A stretch of DNA of 64,000 nt from an uncultured Sphingomonadaceae bacterium (GTDB taxonomy: Bacteria > Pseudomonadota > Alphaproteobacteria > Sphingomonadales > Sphingomonadaceae). The first letter of the stretch is position 1, and each line of letters opens with the position of its first letter. Positions 1-9,805 of this stretch are shown piece after piece. The notes below the pieces were generated by a model, which made no database searches, had not been told where the DNA came from, and saw nothing but the letters and a program-made list of their open reading frames with translations. The stretch is taken from assembly GCA_947503245.1 (NCBI GenBank), contig CANNCV010000002.1, positions 434,001 through 498,000 on the forward strand. Direction: 5' to 3'. A program made the translations under genes and the position numbers.

Positions 1-332
1 TGCGCTTCAATATGCGCTTTCGCGGCCAGCAAAGCATCCAGATCGGCCACTTCAAAAGCGATATGTTGCACCCAGGCCGGTGTGTTGGGGTCTTTGCCCA
101 TATCCGGCTGATTGGGCAGTTCAAAAAAGGCAACCACATTGCCGCCGCCACAATCAAGAAAGATATGCATATAAGGGTCATATGCGCCAGTTGAGGGCAC
201 ATGGTCCTCTGCAAAGGCGTTGGTATATTTCATGCCCAGCACCCGTTCATAAAATTCAACGGTTTCCTTCGCATCACGGCAGCGATAGGCGACATGGTGA
301 ATGCGGGAGATATTAGGGGCTGTGGTGGTCAT
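1..332 (-). CDS. VOC/glyoxalase-family protein, 3' end outside window
   Basis: Reverse-strand translation MTTTAPNISRIHHVAYRCRDAKETVEFYERVLGMKY... is a typical VOC N-terminus; ATG at 332; open to window edge. Confidence 0.8.
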   Translation of the reverse strand, partial: MTTTAPNISRIHHVAYRCRDAKETVEFYERVLGMKYTNAFAEDHVPSTGAYDPYMHIFLDCGGGNVVAFFELPNQPDMGKDPNTPAWVQHIAFEVADLDALLAAKAHIEA

Positions 333-354
333 TATACACTCCTTTGATCTTATA

Positions 355-430
355 ACCGTTAGGGCTGAGCCTGTCGAAGCCCGTCTTCCATCATGTAGAA
401 ACGCCTTTCGACAAGCTAAGGGCTAACGGT
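355..430. repeat. Imperfect inverted repeat, REP-like (CTGTCGAAG / CTTTCGACAAGCT type)
   Basis: ACCGTTAGGGCTGAGCCTGTCGAAG ... CTTTCGACAAGCTAAGGGCTAACGGT arms are imperfect reverse complements in the hpd-VOC intergenic gap. Confidence 0.7.
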
Positions 431-473
431 TAGTTTAGGCCAGTTTGTTTAGGTCGGTTTATCTGGCTATGAC

Positions 474-1598
474 TTATCCAGCGTCCAAGACACCGCGCGC
501 GACTTGGTCACGTTCGATGCTTTCAAACAAGGCTTTGAAATTGCCTTCGCCAAAACCGTCATCACCTTTGCGTTGAATGAATTCAAAGAAAACAGGGCCA
601 ACCTGCGCTTCGGCAAAAATCTGGAGCAACAGGCGCGGCTTTCCGCCTTCGGTTGTGCCGTCCAGCAAGATGCCACGCATTTTCAGCTCATCCGCATTTT
701 CACCATGGCCAGGCAAACGCTCATCCAGCATGGAATAATAGGTGGCCGGCGGCGCGGTCATGAATGGCACGCCCAATTTCTTCAGACGGTCCCAGCAGCC
801 AATCAAATCATCACAGATCAAAGCAATGTGCTGAATGCCCTCACCGTTAAATTCGCGCAAAAACTCCTCAATCTGGCCCTTGCCGCCCTCACCCTCTTCA
901 TTGAGCGGGATCTTGATCTTGCCATCAGGCGCGGTCAGCGCTTTGGATGTAAGGCCAGTATATTCGCCTTTAATATCAAAAAAGCGGATTTCGCGGAAGT
1001 TAAACAGCTTCTCATAATAATCGGCCCAATAGGCCATGCGCCCTGTATAAACATTGTGCGTCAAATGGTCGATCAGCTCAAAACCGGCACCTTCTGGGCG
1101 CCGTTCAACACCGGGCAGATATTCAAAATCAATATCATAGATGGTCAGGTCATCATGGCCTGTCTTGCCCTCATATTTATCAACCAGATACAATATGGCG
1201 CCGCCAATGCCGCGAATGGCAGGCAATCGCAATTCCATCGGCCCGGTTTCCACCGTGACTGGCTCGGCACCCTGTGCAATCAAATGGTCATAGGCTGCTC
1301 GTGCATCCTTTACACGAAATGCCATGCCGCACGCGCTCGGCCCATGTTCACGCGCAAAAAACCACGCCGCAGAGCGCGGCTCATAATTGGCGATCAGATT
1401 GATGCCGCCCTGCCGCCAAAGATCAACCTGCTTGCTGCGATGTGATGCAACATGGGTGAAGCCCATTGCCGCAAATACCGGCTCTAACTGGCCTCTTTCA
1501 GGGGCGCAAAATTCGACAAATTCAAAGCCATCAAGTCCAGCGGGATTGGCAAATTCTGTAGCGTTTTCGCCAGCTTTGGCGGTGGTCGGGGCATTCAT
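474..1598 (-). CDS. hpd: 4-hydroxyphenylpyruvate dioxygenase
   Basis: [33 protein letters not shown]...; C-terminal [42 protein letters not shown] is characteristic of HPPD. Start chosen at the internal Met of the 392-aa ORF. Confidence 0.95.
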   Translation of the reverse strand: MNAPTTAKAGENATEFANPAGLDGFEFVEFCAPERGQLEPVFAAMGFTHVASHRSKQVDLWRQGGINLIANYEPRSAAWFFAREHGPSACGMAFRVKDARAAYDHLIAQGAEPVTVETGPMELRLPAIRGIGGAILYLVDKYEGKTGHDDLTIYDIDFEYLPGVERRPEGAGFELIDHLTHNVYTGRMAYWADYYEKLFNFREIRFFDIKGEYTGLTSKALTAPDGKIKIPLNEEGEGGKGQIEEFLREFNGEGIQHIALICDDLIGCWDRLKKLGVPFMTAPPATYYSMLDERLPGHGENADELKMRGILLDGTTEGGKPRLLLQIFAEAQVGPVFFEFIQRKGDDGFGEGNFKALFESIERDQVARGVLDAG

Positions 1599-1766
1599 AA
1601 GGCGGACTCCGAATATATGGGGCAATATAGTATCTTTTGAAACTATATGCATTTTTACGAAAATTGCAATGGCAAAAGCAAAAGATGATGTTGCCGTCTT
1701 TGACCAGCCTCACGCTTGCGCTATAGATGGCGCAGGGCGCGTCATATTTGGGGGAAGAAGACGGTC

Positions 1767-2441
1767 ATGACCTGGTTTGACGGGACAATGCTGATAAATA
1801 TTGGCGCTGTTTGCTACATAATCGCCTTTGCTTTGCGCGGTGAATTGAGCCTGAGAGCCCTCACCTTGCTGGGCAATATCTTCTATATCGTCTATTATCT
1901 CACCGTACCGGAAATAACTCTGTGGTTCGCCATTGCATCGACCGTTTTGATGACCATTGCTAATATCGTCGTCATGACACGCATCGCGCTGGAACGAACG
2001 ACTTGGCAAATGACCGAGAAGGACAAAAACCTCTATCAGGACTTCGCCAACTTCTCCCCGGGACAATTTCGCCGATTATTGAAGATTGCAGAGACTGTGC
2101 ATCCCGAAAAAGGACGTATGATTTTACGCGGCGGAAAGGCAACCGATAAGCTGCATTATATCGTATCAGGCGAGGCACAGATCATCAAAAATGGTGAGAC
2201 ATTCCTCTTGCACCCATCCAATTTCGTGGGAGAGATTGCCTGGCTGCTGAGCGGCTCGGCAACAGCCGATGTGATTGCCCGTGAGAATATTGAGATTCTA
2301 ACATGGGATAAGGCAGCGCTGAATACATTATGCCAGAAATGGCCTGATATTGATAATGCGCTAAGAGCCCGTATCAATCAAGATCTGGCCCGTAAATTGT
2401 CTGGCAGTGTGCAGCACGGCCTAGCGGTTATGCCAGCTTAA
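1767..2441 (+). CDS. Membrane protein with C-terminal cyclic-nucleotide-binding (Popeye-like) domain
   Basis: N-terminal TM segments followed by ILRGGKATDKLHYIVSGEAQIIKNGE...FVGEIAWLLSGSATADVIA, a CNB-type beta roll. Confidence 0.65.
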   Translation: MTWFDGTMLINIGAVCYIIAFALRGELSLRALTLLGNIFYIVYYLTVPEITLWFAIASTVLMTIANIVVMTRIALERTTWQMTEKDKNLYQDFANFSPGQFRRLLKIAETVHPEKGRMILRGGKATDKLHYIVSGEAQIIKNGETFLLHPSNFVGEIAWLLSGSATADVIARENIEILTWDKAALNTLCQKWPDIDNALRARINQDLARKLSGSVQHGLAVMPA

Positions 2442-2896
2442 TTTGCGTCAATCAGCTCTTTGCTGGCATCACGCAGGCGCAGCAATGTCGTGGTCAGCAT
2501 TTCCAGTTCTTCTGCTGTCACCTCACCCAATAGGCGTTTTTCAATCTCAACCGCCAAGGGCATAATCTCATCATGCAGTTCATTACCGGCACTGGTCAGT
2601 TGAAGCTGGTGCGAACGTCGGTCGCTGCCATGGGGGCGCCTTTCTATCAATTGCCGGTCTGCCAGCACTTTGCATGCTCGATTGACCGCAACCTTATCCA
2701 TCAAGGTAAAATCGACCAACGCGCTTTGTGTCGCTTGCCCAACATCCCCCAAGACAGCCATGATCCGCCATTCAAATATCTTTAAGCCAAAACGGCTTTC
2801 ATATTCGCGTGCGATCAAATTGCTGACCGCATTGGCGGTAATGGATAATTGATAGGGCAGAAAATCTGCTAAGGGTTTTGTGTTTCTCTTGGTCAT
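2438..2896 (-). CDS. MarR-family transcriptional regulator
   Basis: winged-helix pattern: EWRIMAVLGDVGQATQSALVDFTLMDKVAVNRACKVLADRQLIERRPHGSDRRSHQLQLTSAG. Confidence 0.9.
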   Translation of the reverse strand: MTKRNTKPLADFLPYQLSITANAVSNLIAREYESRFGLKIFEWRIMAVLGDVGQATQSALVDFTLMDKVAVNRACKVLADRQLIERRPHGSDRRSHQLQLTSAGNELHDEIMPLAVEIEKRLLGEVTAEELEMLTTTLLRLRDASKELIDAN

Positions 2897-2930
2897 TTCA
2901 ATATCTGATTATGCCAAAAGATCAGCGGAC

Positions 2931-5120
2931 TCAATCTAAAGCGATACGAAAACCAATCCAGAATGTTTGCGGCCTTGCTCTTTCAATGACGCCGCCGCCA
3001 CTAATGCCTGCCAGAATTTCCTCATCAAACAGATTTTCAACCCGCGCTTCAATGGAAAGATCATCATTAATTTCATATACGCCGCGCGCATCAATGCTGA
3101 ATGCATCACGCAGCAAGCGGGTATTGCCATCATCCTCAAACTGGCCGCCAACATAACGCAGCGTTGTGGTGACACCGCTATTACCGCCTGATGGATACCA
3201 GCCGATAGAGCCGTTGGCAAAATGACGCGGCACCTGTGCGGGGCGCAGGCCATCAATCGCCGCTTGCGCAGCGGTGCCAACAACCTCTGCATCGACATAG
3301 GCATAGCTGGCCCCGAAAGAGAAATTGCCAACATCAAATACGGCATCCAGTTCAACACCAAGCGATTCAATCTCATCAAGATTCTGGCGCTGGCGAAACA
3401 CCCCTGCGCCTGACACAAAGCCGACGCCGGGGAACAGGCCCGGCCCCTGGTCCAGCGTGACATTGGCAATGGCATTGTCCAGCACATTATAGAACGCCGT
3501 ACCGCTCAGCGATAAGGTCGCAATCTCCCAGTCAAAGCCCAGCTCTACCCCGCGCACGCGCTCTGGAGCCAGATTTTCATTGGCTGCTGTTGCATCCGGC
3601 CCCACCCTAAACGGGCGATATAATTCGTTTAGCGTTGGCAAGCGCCAGCCCAGATAGGCCGCACCGCGCAGGGTCAACAGGCTGGCCGCATCATAAGCAA
3701 AGCCAATACGGCCGGTTGCTTCTGTGCCATCTCTGTCCGCAAATTCATCCAGACTGCGCAGCGCGCCCGGAAAAGGCGAAACCAGTTCAAATTCACGGCG
3801 CAATCCATCGCTGATCGACCAATAATCCAATCGCCCGCCGCCGGTCAGCAGCAAGTCGGGCGTCACTTGCCAACTGCCCTCTATATAGCCGCCAACAGTA
3901 TCGGTCTGCCCGCCCGCAATACGTCCGCGCTGGGGAATGGCATTTTGGAAGAAAAACTGTTCATTGGTTTCACCAATGGTGCGCCGCCAGTCACCGCCAA
4001 TGCGTAGCTCAGCATTGTCACCAACCGGAGGGCGCAGCTCCACATGCGCGCCAAGGCCTGTTGATGGCACATCAAACTGGTCCAGAACCTGACGTACAGA
4101 ATTCCGGTCAGCAGCAACAGCGCCAAAACTTGTCTCAAATTCCCGCAATTGCAGATAGGCAAGTGCCGAATATTGCCAATCGCCTTTAGAAACAATGCGC
4201 ACACTGGCATCAACACCGCCATTGCTGTTTTCACTAAAGGCAAAGCCGCGCTCTCGCCGGTCAATAAAGCCCCGAAAACTGGTCTGCACCTCAGTATCAG
4301 CGCTGATTGGCGCGACAAAGCGCAGCCCAAAGCCAAATTGTTCATATTCCGCGCCGCGATCAACACTGCCGCGCTGACTTTCCACCACAGGAATAAACCC
4401 GTCACCACGCGCATATTGGCCAGAAAAGATCAGGCCGCCCGCGCCCAATTGCTGCGCAATCTCGACATTGCCTTCAACGCTGTTGCGGCTGCCATAGGCC
4501 AATGCCGCGTCATAGCGGCTGCCACCAGAAATCCCGCGTGTGGTCAGGTCAATCGTACCGGCCAAAGCGCCCGGCCCTGCGCTGCCCGTACCGCCGCCGC
4601 GCCGCACGCGAATATTATCAATCGCCAGAGCATCAAAGCCGGGAAAGCTGACCCAGCCGCCAAAGGGATCCGCCTGCGGCACGCCATCCAATGTTAGAAG
4701 CGCGCGGCTGCTGGCATTGCCGCCCAGTCCGCGCAGAGTTACGCCTTGGCTGGTCGGGTTGGCAGATCGGGAATCAGAACGACGGAATTGCTGAAAGCCC
4801 GGCAAATTGCGCAGAGCATTTTCAATGCGGCCACTGGCCTCATTATCCAGCGCAAAACGGCCAATATTGCTGATGGCATAAGCACGGTCGCCAATCGGAT
4901 TATCCAATGGCGCACCAATGACCACAATATCATCAATGGTGACAGGCGTAATCGCCTCAGGAACATTAGCCCGCCGGTTATCATCCTGAACAGAACAATC
5001 AACCAATTGGCAGAGATCAGGCTCCGCCTCTTGATCTTGTGTCTGCGCTGCCGCCATTTGGGGATATGTCGCAGCCCAGGCTATGCCAGCCAAAAGCAAA
5101 GTTTTTTTCATTGGTCTCAC
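2931..5120 (-). CDS. TonB-dependent outer-membrane receptor
   Basis: Signal peptide, plug (GVTLRGLGGNASSRALLTLDGVPQADPFGGWVSFPGFDALAIDNIRVRRGGGTG) and C-terminal beta signal (FWIGFRIALD). Start may be 5111. Confidence 0.93.
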   Translation of the reverse strand: MRPMKKTLLLAGIAWAATYPQMAAAQTQDQEAEPDLCQLVDCSVQDDNRRANVPEAITPVTIDDIVVIGAPLDNPIGDRAYAISNIGRFALDNEASGRIENALRNLPGFQQFRRSDSRSANPTSQGVTLRGLGGNASSRALLTLDGVPQADPFGGWVSFPGFDALAIDNIRVRRGGGTGSAGPGALAGTIDLTTRGISGGSRYDAALAYGSRNSVEGNVEIAQQLGAGGLIFSGQYARGDGFIPVVESQRGSVDRGAEYEQFGFGLRFVAPISADTEVQTSFRGFIDRRERGFAFSENSNGGVDASVRIVSKGDWQYSALAYLQLREFETSFGAVAADRNSVRQVLDQFDVPSTGLGAHVELRPPVGDNAELRIGGDWRRTIGETNEQFFFQNAIPQRGRIAGGQTDTVGGYIEGSWQVTPDLLLTGGGRLDYWSISDGLRREFELVSPFPGALRSLDEFADRDGTEATGRIGFAYDAASLLTLRGAAYLGWRLPTLNELYRPFRVGPDATAANENLAPERVRGVELGFDWEIATLSLSGTAFYNVLDNAIANVTLDQGPGLFPGVGFVSGAGVFRQRQNLDEIESLGVELDAVFDVGNFSFGASYAYVDAEVVGTAAQAAIDGLRPAQVPRHFANGSIGWYPSGGNSGVTTTLRYVGGQFEDDGNTRLLRDAFSIDARGVYEINDDLSIEARVENLFDEEILAGISGGGVIERARPQTFWIGFRIALD

Positions 5121-5752
5121 TCAAAAATTACATTGTCAGGATAAGCCGCCACAAAAGCAGGCAATGCGCCTAGCTCTTTATGAATGCGTGACAATTTGGG
5201 GAAATCATCCATTGGCAGGCCAAAACGCTCTGCATTATACATTTGTGCAGTCAGGCATATGTCAACCAAATTGGGCGTATCACCACCAAATATGCCTTGG
5301 TCTGGTGCCGTTTTTTCCAGCGCCTGATAACCCAAATTCATCCAGTGATGCATCCATTGCACAACATCATCCTGTGAATGGCCAAACGGGTCTTTAAGAT
5401 ATTGCCAGACGCGCAAATTATTTATCGGGTGAATTTCAGAGATGATACCCATGGCCTGCGCCAGCACCTTGGCCCGCTTTACCGGGTCTTTGGGCAGCAT
5501 GGCAGGCGCAGGGGTGTGGCTATCCAGATAGTCAATAATCGCCAATGACTGTGTCAGTTCGTTCCCATCTATGCTCAGCATCGGCACCAATGCTTGCGGG
5601 TTACGCTCTTTATACGCCGCGCCGCCTTGCTCACCTTCCAACAGGTTGATGGATAGCGAACGATAGGGAATATTCTTCACATTCAACGCCAGACGCACGC
5701 GATAGGCAGCGGTCGAGCGAATATAGTCATAGAGAATGATGTCGGCCATCAT
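5117..5752 (-). CDS. maiA: Maleylacetoacetate isomerase
   Basis: GST-fold: YDYIRSTAAYRVRLALNVKNIPYRSLSINLL...NPQALVPML...SLAIIDYLD...EIHPINNLRVWQYL. Confidence 0.9.
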   Translation of the reverse strand: MMADIILYDYIRSTAAYRVRLALNVKNIPYRSLSINLLEGEQGGAAYKERNPQALVPMLSIDGNELTQSLAIIDYLDSHTPAPAMLPKDPVKRAKVLAQAMGIISEIHPINNLRVWQYLKDPFGHSQDDVVQWMHHWMNLGYQALEKTAPDQGIFGGDTPNLVDICLTAQMYNAERFGLPMDDFPKLSRIHKELGALPAFVAAYPDNVIFE

Positions 5753-5850
5753 ATCACCTCTTTATAGCCTGTGTGGACGCGGACCATGATGGCGCATGCG
5801 ATGCAATGCAACCCTTGTTTCGCTAACGAATTACCTTATTGCTGATCGCC

Positions 5851-6447
5851 ATGACTGCACCTCTTCTCAGCCTGTTTGCGAAATATCCTGTGCCCGGTTT
5901 TGCCAAGACGCGCCTTATCCCCGCGCTGGGCGCGCAAGGGGCGGCCAATCTGCACCGCCATTTGGCAGGGCGGACATGCGCCCTGCTGCTGGAGAGCGGG
6001 CATAATGTGACCGTGCATTATACCGGCGCAGATATAGCCGCTTTTCGGGAATGGCTGGGCGATAAGCCTGATCTGGCGATACAGCCAGAGGGGGATTTGA
6101 CAGCGCGGTTATTGGCCGCACAAATTGATGGTCCGCAAATATTTTTTGGCGCAGATACACCTGATCTGTCCGCCGAAATATTGGATGAGGCGATATCCGC
6201 TCTGGCGGAAAATCGGGTTGTTATTGGTCCGGCCGAAGATGGCGGCTATTATCTGATCGGTATGCAAAAACCCCTGCCCTTCCTATTTACCGATATGGCG
6301 TGGAGCACGGACAAGGTTCTGCCGACAACATTGGATAGGCTGAAACAGGCCGGCATAGCGCCTTATATCTTGCCAACACTTTCCGATTGCGACCGGCCAG
6401 AGGATCTGGAGCGATGGCCGCAGCTTAAAGAATTTGCCGCACCGTGA
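5851..6447 (+). CDS. TIGR04282-like arsenosugar-associated glycosyltransferase
   Basis: MTAPLLSLFAKYPVPGFAKTRLIPALG ... GPAEDGGYYLIGM ... WSTDKVLPTTLDRL. Confidence 0.85.
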   Translation: MTAPLLSLFAKYPVPGFAKTRLIPALGAQGAANLHRHLAGRTCALLLESGHNVTVHYTGADIAAFREWLGDKPDLAIQPEGDLTARLLAAQIDGPQIFFGADTPDLSAEILDEAISALAENRVVIGPAEDGGYYLIGMQKPLPFLFTDMAWSTDKVLPTTLDRLKQAGIAPYILPTLSDCDRPEDLERWPQLKEFAAP

Positions 6448-7184
6448 CCACAGCCCCGCCCGCCCCGACTATAACCCTGCTCATCCCTGCTTTTCAGGAA
6501 GAGCAAGCCTTGCCAGCAACCATAGCCAATATCGCTGCGTTGGACCCGCAGCCAGATGAGATATTGTTGGTCGATGGGGGCAGCACAGACACGACAATCG
6601 CCTTGGCAAAGGCCGCTGGTTTCTGCGCGATTGTGGCGCCGGAAAAAGGGCGCGGGCCGCAGATCAACCATGGTGTCGCACAGGCAAATGGCGATTATGT
6701 GCTGATTCTGCATGCCGATAGTCTGTTGCCCACAGATGCTATCGCCCATGTGCGCACGACCCTGGCCGAAACGAAACTGGCGCTGGCCAGTTTTTGCCCG
6801 ATTATTCGCGGCGCCAAATTGCGCTGGTTCACCACCGCGCATAATTTTGTCAAAACATGGTATCCTATCGTCACGCATCCGCGCCTGTTTTTTAAGGGTG
6901 TGCGGCTGCTTTTCGGCGACCACGCCATGTTCTTCCGCCGCAGCGATTATCTGGCGGTTGGCGGCATTCCAGCAGAGGCCACGATTATGGAGGAGGCCGA
7001 TCTGTGCATCAGGCTGGCGCAGCGCGGCAAGGTGAAACTGACCTTAAAACCCGTCATCACATCTGATCGCCGTATTGCCGAATGGGGGCCGCTAAAGGCC
7101 AATTATCTCTACTTGAAAATCGGCATTATGTGGACATTTGGCGCACGGGAAAGGCTGAAAGATATCTACCCCGATATCCGTTAA
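6444..7184 (+). CDS. TIGR04283-like arsenosugar-associated GT2 glycosyltransferase
   Basis: ITLLIPAFQEEQALPATIANIAALDPQPDEILLVDGGSTDTTIALAKAAG...KGRGPQINHG; GTGA overlap with the upstream gene. Confidence 0.85.
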   Translation: MTTAPPAPTITLLIPAFQEEQALPATIANIAALDPQPDEILLVDGGSTDTTIALAKAAGFCAIVAPEKGRGPQINHGVAQANGDYVLILHADSLLPTDAIAHVRTTLAETKLALASFCPIIRGAKLRWFTTAHNFVKTWYPIVTHPRLFFKGVRLLFGDHAMFFRRSDYLAVGGIPAEATIMEEADLCIRLAQRGKVKLTLKPVITSDRRIAEWGPLKANYLYLKIGIMWTFGARERLKDIYPDIR

Positions 7185-7191
7185 GCCATGA

Positions 7192-7578
7192 TTATAAGGC
7201 CCAACGTCGCCAAGCCCATATCAAAGCAAACAGCAGCAGTAATTCGACAATAACTTCCGTTATGACAACAAAATTATAGTTGGCGTGCGCCAGTGTCCAA
7301 AACAGCCTGACAGCAACAATTGCGCCGATCATAAGTGCATTGATGCGAATTTTGGTCCGCGCTTCGGCAATACGGTTTTCCGCCGATCTTTCAAAACTAA
7401 TGAACAGCGCAATACCGATCCCGATTTCACCGCCGCCTATAATCGCGGCGATAACCGTTCGTGCCGTTGGGTCATCAAGCCCCACTCGGTACAACAGAGT
7501 GAATATCTCTGGATAGAGGGCCGTTACCGCGCCCAATAATATCAGGCCAATACCTGCAAGGCGGTTAAGCAAAACCAT
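7192..7578 (-). CDS. Small four-TM membrane protein (DUF4345-like)
   Basis: Hydrophobic ORF MVLLNRLAGIGLILLGAV...; start overlaps the upstream stop as TGATG, implying translational coupling. Confidence 0.65.
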   Translation of the reverse strand: MVLLNRLAGIGLILLGAVTALYPEIFTLLYRVGLDDPTARTVIAAIIGGGEIGIGIALFISFERSAENRIAEARTKIRINALMIGAIVAVRLFWTLAHANYNFVVITEVIVELLLLFALIWAWRRWAL

Positions 7579-8594
7579 CAGCGCCAATCCAGAAAACCGG
7601 TTTCGTGGCAATAATCCACCATGCGGCGCAGCGCAGCGCGGTCAATTTCTGGCGCGGCTATACCGGCCTTTTCGCGCAAAATATCGCTGGCGAATTGCGG
7701 CACGCGCTGGAAATAATCAAAAAACTGCGCTCCAACCTTACGATGCACCATGGCTTGTCGCCGGTCCAATGCAGCTAGGTCATAATCACTGAGGTGAACA
7801 ATATGTGCAGGCGATGCTGCGGGATATTCTGCGACCAGCGCAAGCATATCAGCCAGCGGATAAGGCTTTGCGGCCACCAGATGCACAGCATCTCCAGCAA
7901 AATTTTCGATATTTCCCGCCATGGCGCTCAGCCCTTCCACCACATGGCAGATAGGCACCAAAGCAAATGCTGCGCCATCTATTGCCGGAACCTGCCCCAA
8001 TAATGGCGAACCAAAGAGGCGGAAGAGATTATAGAAATCATCCTGACGCGGAATGGCGCCATTGTGCAACTGCCCTGCGATGATGCTGGGCCGCGCAATC
8101 GCTGCAACCAGACCGTCATCCATAGCCGCCATGACACGCAGCTCCGCCTCTGCCTTGGATCGCTCATAGCCATTGGTGAAAGTGCGCGACAGATGGGCAG
8201 CCTCCTCTGCTACGGGGCCATCAGCCTGTCCGCAAACATAAGCGGTCGATACATGCAGCAGCGGCGCATCATATTGACGGGCCAACGCAATTGCGCCTTC
8301 TGCACCGCCAATATTCACACTGGCATAGACATCGGCCGATGCAGCAAAATCAGTGGTCGCGGCACAGTGAATGACCAGATCAATCGCATCCGGCAATGTA
8401 TCCATGCCCCATAAAGGCAGCCTGATATCGCCCTGCAATGGTGCAATATCGGTATATCTATCGCGCCCCTGCAAATCGAGCACCTGCCTGCCAAAGCCGC
8501 GGATCAGCGCATGGAGCTGATGCCCGTCATCCAGCAAGCGTCCTGCCAGAGCGCCGCCGACAAGACCCGTTGCACCGCTTAGCAAAATGCGCAT
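7578..8594 (-). CDS. NAD-dependent epimerase/dehydratase (extended SDR, thioester-reductase-like)
   Basis: MRILLSGATGLVGGALAGRLL ... VIHCAATTDF ... VSTAYVCG ... YERSKAEAE. Confidence 0.88.
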   Translation of the reverse strand: MRILLSGATGLVGGALAGRLLDDGHQLHALIRGFGRQVLDLQGRDRYTDIAPLQGDIRLPLWGMDTLPDAIDLVIHCAATTDFAASADVYASVNIGGAEGAIALARQYDAPLLHVSTAYVCGQADGPVAEEAAHLSRTFTNGYERSKAEAELRVMAAMDDGLVAAIARPSIIAGQLHNGAIPRQDDFYNLFRLFGSPLLGQVPAIDGAAFALVPICHVVEGLSAMAGNIENFAGDAVHLVAAKPYPLADMLALVAEYPAASPAHIVHLSDYDLAALDRRQAMVHRKVGAQFFDYFQRVPQFASDILREKAGIAAPEIDRAALRRMVDYCHETGFLDWR

Positions 8595-8616
8595 GTGATT
8601 GCCTTATAAAGGGTGA

Positions 8617-9672
8617 TCAGCAGCAACTGGCCGGAGCAGCTTCGCCGCCCTCGGCAACAGCATCAAAGGGCAATCCACCGCCGCAACCTTCAAACACGCC
8701 ATAATGGGTGGAGAAGTCACCGATAAATTCAAAATGCTCCGCGAAGCGCGTATCGGCCAGCATTTTCCAGCTATTGCCGCAGACAGGAAAGACCTTTCCG
8801 CGCTCAATCATGTGATGCTTGTCGAGTGTGAACACCCGCTCTTCGCCTTCAACACTGCCTTTATAGACCACGGCCTGACCATAATCTTCGCATTCCGGCT
8901 CCAGACCTTCTAGCTTGAACAGTCGATATGTGGCAGAGAAGAAGTTAATCCCTTCCAGCTTTGCCTGAACCGCAGGATCACCAATGCCCAAGGGCCGGTC
9001 CTTCACCAAGCGCGGATCATCAAAGCCGGCCTGTTTCGCAAGTTTGGTAAAATCGCCCCAATAGAGCGCGCCAGACAGACATTCGCCGTGCAAAACAGGA
9101 TCTTGCAGCAATTCCGCGGGCACACGCCGATCAGAATAAACATCAGAGAAATACATCTCACCGCCATTTTTCAACAGACGATAGGCATCGGCAAAAACCT
9201 TTGCTTTGTTGGCCACCAAATTGATCACACAATTGGAAACGATGACATCAAAACTGCCCGGCTCCAGATCAAGCTGGTCCAGCTTTTCAATATCGCCTTC
9301 GATAAACAATGTGTTGGGCTTGGCATAACCAAAGCGCTCAGCATGCCATTCATGATGGCTATTGGCGACAGCCAGTTGCTCGGGCGTGGTGTCAACGCCA
9401 ACAACCTGTCCATGCTCACCCACCAGTTGCGCCAGAATATAGGCATCCTGACCAGAGCCGGACCCCAGATCGAGAATGCGTGCGCCCTCAACCGCTTGCG
9501 GCGCGATCAGGCCGCAGCCATAATAGCGTGATTTCACCTCTTCATGCACATTGGATAATGCAGTGATGACGGCCTGTGGCGGACGCTCTGATGTTACACA
9601 GGCATCGGTTTTCAAATCAGAAGACCCACCAAGCACTTGCCCATAATATTCGCGGCTATTTTCGATATTCAT
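8617..9672 (-). CDS. arsM: Arsenite methyltransferase
   Basis: MNIENSREYYGQVLGGSSDLKTDACVTSERPP...ILDLGSGSGQDAYILAQLVGEHGQVVGVDTT...SNCVINLVANK...GECLSGALYWGDF. Start placed at 9672; the ORF-track extension to 10047 is spurious. Confidence 0.92.
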   Translation of the reverse strand: MNIENSREYYGQVLGGSSDLKTDACVTSERPPQAVITALSNVHEEVKSRYYGCGLIAPQAVEGARILDLGSGSGQDAYILAQLVGEHGQVVGVDTTPEQLAVANSHHEWHAERFGYAKPNTLFIEGDIEKLDQLDLEPGSFDVIVSNCVINLVANKAKVFADAYRLLKNGGEMYFSDVYSDRRVPAELLQDPVLHGECLSGALYWGDFTKLAKQAGFDDPRLVKDRPLGIGDPAVQAKLEGINFFSATYRLFKLEGLEPECEDYGQAVVYKGSVEGEERVFTLDKHHMIERGKVFPVCGNSWKMLADTRFAEHFEFIGDFSTHYGVFEGCGGGLPFDAVAEGGEAAPASCC

Positions 9673-9758
9673 GTATAAAACCCTGCACGATTGATTCGAA
9701 GAAAACGGATATAATCTTGTACATGCTGGTATAGGCCATTGCGAACAAGCATAATATT

Positions 9759-9770
9759 TTTGTGCACAAA
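9759..9770. promoter_or_regulatory. 12-bp perfect palindrome TTTGTGCACAAA in the divergent arsM / FAD-oxidoreductase promoter region
   Basis: Exact palindrome read directly; lies between divergent starts at 9672 and 9806. Confidence 0.4.
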
Positions 9771-9805
9771 GTAACCCGTAACGCGACAGGAACGAAAACG
9801 CAGAC

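Noticed and set aside
504-1445. 313-aa + strand ORF
   Set aside because: Antisense to hpd, which has clear family motifs; a by-product of codon bias.
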